Assembly (NCBI RefSeq): GCF_001613205.1
Contig: NZ_BDBX01000038.1
Location: 85,298 to 149,297, forward strand
Direction: 5' to 3'
DNA: 64,000 bases
From: Nocardia sienata NBRC 100364
Lineage (GTDB): Bacteria > Actinomycetota > Actinomycetes > Mycobacteriales > Mycobacteriaceae
The notes under the pieces are model-generated. The model made no database searches. It was not told the DNA's origin and was given only the letters and a program-made list of their open reading frames with translations. The position numbers and the translations under genes were made by a program. This document shows, piece after piece, positions 57,665 to 64,000 of this stretch. Every line of letters begins with the position of its first letter. The first letter of the stretch is position 1.

Positions 57665-58498
57665 ATGACGGCCAGACGGACCGGGCCATTCGTCGTCGGC
57701 GACCGCGTGCAGCTGACCGACGCCAAGGGCAGGCTGTACACGGTGCTGCTGGAACCGGGCAAACAGTTCCACACCCACCGCGGCGCCATCGCCCACGACG
57801 ACCTGATCGGCGCCGACGAGGGCACCCTCGCGCACTCCAACAACGGCACGCCGTATCTGGCCCTGCGCCCGCTGCTGACCGATTACGTGATGTCCATGCC
57901 GCGCGGGGCGGCGGTGATCTACCCCAAGGATGCCGCGCAGATCGTGCACGAGGGCGATATGTTCCCCGGTGCCCGAGTGCTGGAGGCGGGGGCGGGATCG
58001 GGCGCGTTGACCTGCTCACTGCTGCGCGCGGTGGGATCGGACGGGGCGGTGGTGTCCTACGAGATCCGCGAGGACCACGCCGAGCACGCCGTCCGCAATG
58101 TGGAGCGTTTCTTCGGCGAACGGCCTGCGAACTGGCAGCTCACCGTCGGCGATGTGGCCGATTACACGGGGGAGCGGGTGGACCGCGTGGTGCTGGATAT
58201 GCTCGCGCCCTGGGACGCGCTGCCGGCCGTATCGCGGGCCATCGTGCCCGGCGGGGTGCTGATCGTCTACGTCGCGACGGTGACCCAGCTCTCCCGGCTG
58301 GTGGAGGCCCTGCGGGAGCAGCAGTGCTGGACCGAACCGCGGTCCTGGGAGTCGATGGTGCGCGGCTGGCACGTGGTGGGCCTGGCGGTGCGTCCCGAGC
58401 ACCGGATGCAGGGCCATACGGCCTTCCTGGTGAGCGCGCGGCGGCTCGCCGAGGGGGTCGTCACCCCGAAACCGCAGCGCCGACCCTCGAAGGGTTGA
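57665..58498 (+). CDS. trmI: tRNA (adenine-58-N1)-methyltransferase TrmI
   Basis: 277 residues. N-terminal F-V-V-G-D-R-V-Q-L-T-D-A-K-G-R, the SAM-binding V-L-E-A-G-A-G-S-G-A-L near residue 101, and V-V-L-D-M-L-A-P-W near 178 match M. tuberculosis Rv2118c from memory. Methylates A58 in the T-loop of tRNA as a tetramer. ATG preceded by GAACGGAG. Confidence 0.93.
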   Translation: MTARRTGPFVVGDRVQLTDAKGRLYTVLLEPGKQFHTHRGAIAHDDLIGADEGTLAHSNNGTPYLALRPLLTDYVMSMPRGAAVIYPKDAAQIVHEGDMFPGARVLEAGAGSGALTCSLLRAVGSDGAVVSYEIREDHAEHAVRNVERFFGERPANWQLTVGDVADYTGERVDRVVLDMLAPWDALPAVSRAIVPGGVLIVYVATVTQLSRLVEALREQQCWTEPRSWESMVRGWHVVGLAVRPEHRMQGHTAFLVSARRLAEGVVTPKPQRRPSKG

Positions 58499-58526
58499 GC
58501 GGGAGCTACCGGCGGTCGCGGGACCA

Positions 58527-58557
58527 CGGGGCCGATCACCGGCTCGCCGTGGCCCCG
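58527..58557. terminator. Bidirectional hairpin between trmI and lipoprotein gene
   Basis: CGGGGCC (58527-58533) / GGCCCCG (58551-58557) with an inner CCGG/CCG-type pair. Confidence 0.55.
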
Positions 58558-58571
58558 CGAGCCCGTGCGGA

Positions 58572-59117
58572 TCAGGCGGGGGAGCAGGGGAGTTGCGCGA
58601 ACCCGAACAGCACGCAGGCGCTCGCATCGGACAGCTTCCAGGTACCGTCCTCGTACTCCCAGGTCAGCGGCATGGGCGGTGCGCTCTGGCCGGAGGGGCT
58701 GGTGATGGTGGTCACCCCGGTGGCGGTATCACCGTCGACGGTGACCTCCCCGACCTGGTAGGTGATCCCGCGATAGGTCTGCAGGGCGGCGTTGAGTTTC
58801 TCGAGGATGTCCCGCCGGTTCTCGCCGTCGTCGATCAGCTTCACCTTCTCGTCCACCGGGACGTCCGGGTTTGTGATCTGCTCCAGGCCGGCCTGTAGGC
58901 TCTCCGCGGTGGGCGCGGCCGCGGTATCGCCGTGGTCGTGATCGTCCCCGTGGTCGTGCGCCGCGGCGCTGGTGGAGACCGCGACACTGCTGGAGGCGGC
59001 AGCATCGCCGCTGTCATCGTCGGACCCGCAGGCCGTGAGGCCCAGCGCCAGGGCGGCGGCCGCGGCGGTAGCCGCCGCGACGCGGGACAACCGCCGTGTC
59101 CGTGCGGGAAGTTGCAT
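58572..59117 (-). CDS. LppK-like lipoprotein with His/Asp-rich segment
   Basis: 181 residues from the ATG at 59117 (AAAGG nine bases upstream). Signal peptide with lipobox L-T-A-C at about 31. After a Ser/Ala linker comes H-D-H-G-D-D-H-D-H-G-D near residue 55, a likely metal-binding run. The remaining ~110 residues (L-E-Q-I-T-N-P-D-V-P-V-D-E-K-V-K-L-I) match the MTB12/LppK low-molecular-weight antigen fold. Position beside mpa equals that of lppK in M. tuberculosis. The His/Asp insert is unlike what I recall of LppK. An iron-box-like palindrome overlaps its upstream region. Confidence 0.8.
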   Translation of the reverse strand: MQLPARTRRLSRVAAATAAAAALALGLTACGSDDDSGDAAASSSVAVSTSAAAHDHGDDHDHGDTAAAPTAESLQAGLEQITNPDVPVDEKVKLIDDGENRRDILEKLNAALQTYRGITYQVGEVTVDGDTATGVTTITSPSGQSAPPMPLTWEYEDGTWKLSDASACVLFGFAQLPCSPA

Positions 59118-59165
59118 ATCTGGCAACCTTTCGGCTAGTTGGTGAGCATGCCCACCGTAATTGGG

Positions 59166-59184
59166 TTAGGGCAGGCTAACATGG
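59166..59184. promoter_or_regulatory. Iron-box-like (IdeR/DtxR) element between lipoprotein and mpa
   Basis: TTAGG-GCA-GGCTAAC followed by ATGG: about 14 of 19 positions agree with the IdeR consensus as I recall it. It lies 49 bases before the lipoprotein start, where a repressor would act. Confidence 0.4.
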
Positions 59185-59296
59185 TTTGACCAGCGTATGG
59201 CCGCGGACCAGATGTGATCACGACGAAATCGTGTCGGACAGCGCAAACGGGCCGCGCCCGGTAGCGTTGATAGACCGGGACTGGGAGGAGCAGCAC

Positions 59297-61057
59297 ATGA
59301 GCCCCATCGAGAATTCGGATTCGGCGGCCTGGAGAGAACTCGAGGCAGTACGCGCCGAAGCGGCTGCACTCCGGAGGCAACTCGCCGACTCACCGGATCG
59401 CACACGGGAATTGGAAGCCCGTATCGATTCGCTGACCATTCGCAACACCAAGCTGATGGATACCCTGAAAGAAGCGCGGCAGCAACTCGTCGCGTTGCGT
59501 GAGGAGGTCGACCGGCTCGGTCAGCCACCGAGCGGATACGGGATTCTGATCGGGGTGTACGAGGATCAGACCGTCGACGTGTTCACCTCCGGCCGCAAGA
59601 TGCGATTGACCTGCTCGCCGAACATCGACACCACGACCCTGGCCTACGGTCAGACCGTCCGCCTCAACGAGGCGCTGACGGTGGTCGAGGCAGGGATGTT
59701 CGACGCGATCGGGGAGATCGGCACGCTGCGGGAGATCCTCGACGGAGGCCGCCGCGCGCTCGTCGTCGGGCATGCCGACGAAGAGCGGGTGGTCTGGCTG
59801 TCCGGCCCCCTGACCAGACTCGCCGAGGCCGACGACCTGGACGATCCGGACTCGCCGATCCGCAAGCTGCGGCCCGGTGACTCCCTGCTGGTCGATACCA
59901 AGGCCGGATTCGCGTTCGAGCGCATCCCCAAGGCCGAGGTGGAGGATCTCGTGCTGGAGGAGGTCCCCGATGTCGGATACGAGGACATCGGTGGTCTCGG
60001 CCGCCAGATCGAGCAGATCCGCGACGCCGTGGAGCTGCCGTTCCTGCACAAGGATCTCTTCCGCGAGTACGCGCTGCGCCCGCCCAAGGGTGTGCTGCTC
60101 TACGGCCCGCCCGGCTGCGGTAAGACGCTGATCGCCAAGGCGGTGGCGAACTCGCTGGCCAAGAAGATCGCCGAGGCGCGGGGCGAGGATGCCAAGGAGG
60201 CGAAGTCCTACTTCCTGAACATCAAGGGCCCCGAGCTGCTGAACAAGTTCGTCGGCGAGACCGAACGCCATATCCGCATCATCTTCCAGCGCGCCCGGGA
60301 GAAGGCGTCGGAAGGGACGCCGGTGATCGTGTTCTTCGACGAGATGGACTCGATCTTCCGTACCCGTGGTTCCGGTGTCTCCTCGGATGTGGAGACCACC
60401 GTGGTGCCGCAGCTGCTGAGCGAGATCGACGGCGTGGAAGGGCTGGAGAACGTCATCGTCATCGGCGCCTCCAACCGTGAGGACATGATCGATCCCGCGA
60501 TCCTGCGGCCCGGCCGGCTGGACGTGAAGATCAAGATCGAGCGGCCGGACGCCGAATCCGCGCAGGACATCTTCTCGAAGTACCTCACCGAGGAGCTGCC
60601 GCTGCACGCCGACGATCTGGAGGAGTTCAAGGGCGACAAGGTGGCCTGCGTCCGCGCGATGATCGAGCGGGTGGTGGACCGGATGTACGCCGAGAGCGAG
60701 GACAACCGCTTCCTGGAGGTCACCTACGCCAACGGCGACAAGGAGGTTCTGTACTTCAAGGACTTCAACTCCGGTGCCATGATCCAGAACATCGTGGACC
60801 GGTCCAAGAAGTACGCCATCAAGGCGGTGCTCGACACCGGTAATCCGGGTCTGCGGATCCAGCATCTCTACGATTCGATCGTGGACGAGTTCTCCGAGAA
60901 CGAGGACCTGCCCAACACCACGAATCCGGATGACTGGGCCCGTATCTCCGGTAAGAAGGGCGAGCGGATCGTCTACATCCGCACGCTGGTCACCGGGAAG
61001 AACGCCAGTGCCAGCCGGGCGATCGATACGGAGTCGAACACCGGCCAGTACCTGTAA
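59297..61057 (+). CDS. mpa: Proteasomal AAA ATPase Mpa/ARC
   Basis: 586 residues from the ATG at 59297 (GGAGGAG six bases upstream). N-terminal coiled coil (about 10-75, L-E-A-V-R-A-E-A-A-A-L-R-R-Q-L and L-R-E-E-V-D-R-L) that binds Pup, OB domains (about 80-220), and an AAA domain with Walker A G-P-P-G-C-G-K-T near 275, Walker B V-I-V-F-F-D-E-M-D, and the arginine-finger region. The chain ends G-Q-Y-L, the motif that docks in the 20S proteasome. Unfolds pupylated proteins. It is a single gene with a strong terminator behind it; dop and pup, which follow mpa in M. tuberculosis, are not within the window. Confidence 0.95.
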   Translation: MSPIENSDSAAWRELEAVRAEAAALRRQLADSPDRTRELEARIDSLTIRNTKLMDTLKEARQQLVALREEVDRLGQPPSGYGILIGVYEDQTVDVFTSGRKMRLTCSPNIDTTTLAYGQTVRLNEALTVVEAGMFDAIGEIGTLREILDGGRRALVVGHADEERVVWLSGPLTRLAEADDLDDPDSPIRKLRPGDSLLVDTKAGFAFERIPKAEVEDLVLEEVPDVGYEDIGGLGRQIEQIRDAVELPFLHKDLFREYALRPPKGVLLYGPPGCGKTLIAKAVANSLAKKIAEARGEDAKEAKSYFLNIKGPELLNKFVGETERHIRIIFQRAREKASEGTPVIVFFDEMDSIFRTRGSGVSSDVETTVVPQLLSEIDGVEGLENVIVIGASNREDMIDPAILRPGRLDVKIKIERPDAESAQDIFSKYLTEELPLHADDLEEFKGDKVACVRAMIERVVDRMYAESEDNRFLEVTYANGDKEVLYFKDFNSGAMIQNIVDRSKKYAIKAVLDTGNPGLRIQHLYDSIVDEFSENEDLPNTTNPDDWARISGKKGERIVYIRTLVTGKNASASRAIDTESNTGQYL

Positions 61058-61068
61058 CCGGCACAGTC

Positions 61069-61104
61069 ACCGAGGCCGCGCTCCCCTGGGGGTGCGGCCT
61101 CGGT
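61069..61104 (+). terminator. Terminator after mpa
   Basis: ACCGAGGCCGC (61069-61079) / GCGGCCTCGGT (61094-61104) with inner CTCCCC/GGGG pairing. Confidence 0.8.
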
Positions 61105-61242
61105 CGTTGCCGGGGTCCACCTGTGGGGGTACCGCGGGTCCACCCTGTGTCCGGCCGGATTCCACCGATCGGGGGACGCCGCAGCGGCGCCGTCGTGGAT
61201 ATGTTCCGGGGGCCAGGTCCACGAAGCCCAGGAGAATCCCCC

Positions 61243-62449
61243 GTGACCACGATGACCGAATCCGTCCCGCCACCGCCCGATACCGGCGCCGACCGCCCTT
61301 TCGCCACTGCCCCCGTACTCGGTGTGGCGGTCGTGGCGGCCGTCGTCCTGTTGTTCTCGGCGACCCGGTACGGCTATTTCGGCGACGAACTGTACTTCCT
61401 GGCCGCGGGCCGGCGGCTGTCGTTCGGCTATGCCGATCAGGGCCCGATGCTGCCCCTGCTCGTTCTTCTGGATCGCGGTGGTGGTGGGCTCACTGATCTT
61501 CGGTCCCCGCGATCTGGTGCGCCGGCCGCTGCTGTGGGCGGGCGGGCTGATCGTGCTGCTGGTGTCGGTGCCTTCCCTGGTCTGGCAGGGTCGGCACGGG
61601 TGGCCCCAGCTGGGTCTCGGCGCGGTGGTACGCGCGGAACAGCAGTACTCCGGCGGCCCGGTTACGTTCGTGCCCTTGGCCGTACTGCTCGCGGGAGCGC
61701 TGGGCGCGGTACTGCTGTGCTACGGCCTGTGGGCGCTGCTGCGGCACGAATCGCTGCGTCCGTACCGTTTCCTCGGCGCCGCCACGGTGCTGCTGCTCGT
61801 GGTTTTCCTCGTCTCCGGCGGCCGCGTCTACTACCTGGCCGGAATGTACGGGGTGCTGTTCGCGGCCGGCGCGGTCGCCCTGGCGGCGGCGGTGGAGCGC
61901 GCCGAGTCGGCCCGGCGCCGACGGGTCCTTCTGGGGTCGGGCGCGGCGCTGGTGGCGGTATCGCTGCTCCTGATCGCGGGATCCACGCCCTGGCAGGACC
62001 CCGCCGAGATCGCCCCGCCCGCGAACGATACCGAGGCGGCGCTGAACATCGGGCTGTACGGCGAGTTCGGCTGGACCGAACTCGCGGACGCGGTGGTGGC
62101 CGCGCACGGCTCGCTGACCCTCGAAGAACGGTCGCATTCCGCGGTCATCACCGAGAGCTACTGGCAGGCCGGCGCATTGGACCAGCTGGCGCGGGAACAA
62201 CTGCCCGAGGTGCACAGTCCCTCGCGAGGTTTCGGATACTTCGGCGCACCCGCCGAATCGGTCACCACCATGGTGTGCGTGGGTGGCGACGAAGACCTGT
62301 TGCGTGCGCAGTTCGTGACCCTCGAACCGATCGGCCACGTCGATACCCGGCTCGGCTTCCTGGGCAACACCCGTGATGTCACGCTGTGGAAATGCGCGCA
62401 ACCCCGGCGGCCGTGGTCGCAGGTGTGGCCGGAATGGATGCACCTGTAG
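61243..62449 (+). pseudogene. GT39-type membrane glycosyltransferase, internal deletion and frameshift
   Basis: From the GTG at 61243 (GGAG upstream) the first ~75 codons read as the N-terminus of an ArnT/PMT-type glycosyltransferase: R-Y-G-Y-F-G-D-E-L-Y-F-L-A-A-G-R-R-L-S-F-G-Y-A-D-Q-G-P-M, with the Asp-Glu of the active-site loop. Near 61460-61466 the frame changes, and the next sequence is F-F-W-I-A-V-V-V-G-S-L-I-F-G-P-R-D-L-V-R-R-P, normally about 150 residues further on in such proteins. The rest continues intact to the stop at 62449. The missing part holds several transmembrane helices, so the product is unlikely to work. Confidence 0.7.
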
Positions 62450-62467
62450 CGGGCTACGCTCATAGCC

Positions 62468-62833
62468 ATGAGCACTCCGGAAACCGAGATCTGGCACAAC
62501 CCGCGCTGCAGTAAGAGCCGGGCCGCCGTGGCACATCTGGACGCCGCCGGGATCGAGTATTCGGTCCGCCGCTACCTCGACGATCCGCCTACCGTCGCGG
62601 ATCTGCGCGCGGCGCTCGACCGGCTCGGTGCGCAACCCTGGGATATCACTCGCACCGGGGAGGACATCGCGAAGGAACTGGGGATGGCCGAGTGGGGCCG
62701 GACCGAGGCGGACCGGGACCGCTGGCTCGAGGCGCTCGCCGCGCATCCACGGCTCATCCAGCGTCCCCTTGTGTTCACCGCCGGGCGTGCGATCATCGCC
62801 CGTGATACGGATGCCCTGGATTCGCTGGGTTGA
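62468..62833 (+). CDS. ArsC-family (glutaredoxin-type) arsenate reductase-like protein
   Basis: 121 residues. I-W-H-N-P-R-C-S-K-S-R near residue 8 is the ArsC active-site loop with the nucleophilic Cys; R-R-Y-L-D-D-P-P and the late R-P-L-V-F-T-A-G-R-A-I-I-A-R follow the family (R-P-I-V-x-x). The family includes real arsenate reductases and Spx/YffB-like proteins; without arsenic genes nearby, the role is open. It follows the decayed GT39 gene by 18 bases. Confidence 0.85.
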   Translation: MSTPETEIWHNPRCSKSRAAVAHLDAAGIEYSVRRYLDDPPTVADLRAALDRLGAQPWDITRTGEDIAKELGMAEWGRTEADRDRWLEALAAHPRLIQRPLVFTAGRAIIARDTDALDSLG

Positions 62834-63065
62834 GCCGACGCGGTTTGCCGAGGGGTAGCGCGGATACGTGCGCGGGCCGGACCGCCCGGAGCGCGGGAAC
62901 AGTCCGGCATTCGGTGTCCGGCTGTCGAGGGCCGGTCGGCCGTTCTTCACGCGGAGACGGCGGTGATCGGCCACCGCTGCGACCCGGTGAATGCGCATTC
63001 AGTGCCGGTGCGGACTGTCACCGGTACCGTGCGGTCACACCTCTTGGTGGCGGTAGTGTCGGCTC

Positions 63066-63743
63066 ATGAAAGTTGAACTGCGGCACAACCCGTCGTCGAC
63101 GGTTGCCCGGTGTGTCCTCGCGGGCGGTGAGCCGGTCCGCGTGGAATCCGGTGCCATGGTGGCGCATTCGGCGGGAGTGAGTCTGGAGGCCAAGGCCGAG
63201 GGCGGCATCCTGGCCGGTTTGAAACGGTCGATGCTGTCGGGCGAATCGTTCTTCGTCTCCACCTTCACCGCGCCGCAGCAGGGTGGCTGGGTGGATGTCG
63301 CGCCGTCGCTGCCCGGGGACATGCTCGCCCTGCGGATCGCCCCGGACCGGCCGTACTTCATCAGCCGCGGCGGCTGGATCGCCAATTCGACCGGCGTCCA
63401 GGTGGAGAGCAAATGGGGTGGTTTCGCCAACCTCTTCGGCGGTGAGGGCGGCTTCGGCCTGCGCGCGTCGGGTCAGGGCGAAGTCGTGGTCGGCGTGTTC
63501 GGGGCCATCGATGTCATCGATCTGGCGCCCGGCGAGCCGGTCACCATCGATACCGGGCATGTCGTCGCCTACGATCTGTCGATCCGGTTCACCATCCGGC
63601 GCGCGGTCTCCGGCCGCTCTTTCCAGTCGCTCAAATCCGGTGAGGGCCTGGTCTTCGACTTCGTCGGTCCCGGACGGGTTCTGCTGCAGACCCGCAATCC
63701 CAGCGCTTTCGCCTCCTGGACGGCCTCGGTTTCCTCCGGATAG
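63066..63743 (+). CDS. AIM24-family protein (TIGR00266)
   Basis: 225 residues, mostly beta strands: E-P-V-R-V-E-S-G-A-M-V-A-H-S, K-R-S-M-L-S-G-E-S-F-F-V-S-T-F-T-A, F-I-S-R-G-G-W-I-A-N-S and T-I-D-T-G-H-V-V-A-Y-D. These are the standard blocks of this family of unknown function. No signal peptide. Stands alone before a tandem-repeat region. Confidence 0.88.
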   Translation: MKVELRHNPSSTVARCVLAGGEPVRVESGAMVAHSAGVSLEAKAEGGILAGLKRSMLSGESFFVSTFTAPQQGGWVDVAPSLPGDMLALRIAPDRPYFISRGGWIANSTGVQVESKWGGFANLFGGEGGFGLRASGQGEVVVGVFGAIDVIDLAPGEPVTIDTGHVVAYDLSIRFTIRRAVSGRSFQSLKSGEGLVFDFVGPGRVLLQTRNPSAFASWTASVSSG

Positions 63744-64000
63744 GCGAAACCTCCCCTTCGCTCCGGCCGTCGTTTTATGCGTATTCCGCCTTAGCTCCGG
63801 CCGTGCGGAATATGCGTACCTCCGTCCTCGCTCCGGCCGTGCGGTGTCTGAGTGGCTCCGTGTCGGCTCCGGCCGGGCGCGGGCTGCCGATGGGCTCCCC
63901 CAACCGCGCCGATCCGGAGTACCTCCGCCTTCGCCCCGCCCGTGCGTCCCGGCGCAACCTCCGCGTCCGGCCCGGTGCGGCGGACCGCGGTGGCTGCCGT
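63744..64000. repeat. Imperfect tandem repeat, period about 34-36 bp, running off the window
   Basis: The core GCTCCGGCCG recurs at 63760, 63794, 63830 and 63866; degenerate copies follow at about 63933 and 63965. Between cores, TATGCGTACCTCCG-like spacers repeat too. On the minus strand an open frame through it would read a 12-residue unit (R-T-A-G-A-x-x-E). Whether it is coding cannot be decided from this edge. Confidence 0.6.

Overview
The window reads as chromosomal DNA of a high-GC actinobacterium, most probably Nocardia or a close relative. This is inferred from gene content. The right half holds a block (PAC2-family protein, metH, hisE, hisG, a RecB-like nuclease, tRNA m1A58 methyltransferase, an LppK-like lipoprotein, the proteasomal ATPase Mpa/ARC) in the arrangement I recall from Mycobacterium tuberculosis Rv2125-Rv2115c. 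Mycofactocin genes, F420-type oxidoreductases, XRE/DUF397 pairs and a rifampin phosphotransferase fit the same group. No rRNA, tRNA, insertion sequence or CRISPR array was recognised.

Layout. 1-7.6 kb: P450 3' end, Acg-type nitroreductase, anchored proline-rich protein, L,D-transpeptidase, and a glycosyltransferase/glucan-debranching pair. 7.8-9.6 kb: cyclodeaminase-like protein and an F420-dependent oxidoreductase. 9.7-14.9 kb: a six-gene stressosome-type operon (rsbR, rsbS, rsbT, a PP2C phosphatase, a PAS-GAF-PP2C-ATPase fusion, a STAS antagonist) behind a SigF/SigB-type promoter. 14.9-17.5 kb: mftR divergent from mftE-mftD, without mftABC. 17.8-23 kb: class I fumarase, exonuclease, rifampin phosphotransferase. 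23-28.4 kb: MarR, TetR and SDR genes with strong palindromic operators. 28.6-31.8 kb: Rpn nuclease, XRE/DUF397 and a chain of tiny overlapping genes. 31.9-39.8 kb: a frameshifted HisD/HpsN-like dehydrogenase, then TctA-like transporter, HMG-CoA lyase, degradative HMG-CoA reductase and a GAF/PucR regulator, which together look like mevalonate/HMG catabolism. 40-43.9 kb: stress-type membrane proteins, a VanY-type peptidase, an XRE/TPR regulator and a resolvase-like mini-protein. 43.9-61 kb: the conserved block, interrupted by a Ser/Thr kinase, a HAD hydrolase and a three-gene cassette (ArpA-type 2-oxoglutarate oxygenase, methyltransferase, carnitine-type acyltransferase). 61-64 kb: a decayed GT39 glycosyltransferase, ArsC-like and AIM24 proteins, then a ~35-bp tandem repeat running off the end.

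The least ordinary systems are the oxygenase-methyltransferase-acyltransferase cassette (possibly an acylated betaine-like metabolite), the putative mevalonate catabolic operon, and the complete stressosome operon with its own SigF-like promoter. Functions are read from motifs and remembered family features; no database search was run.
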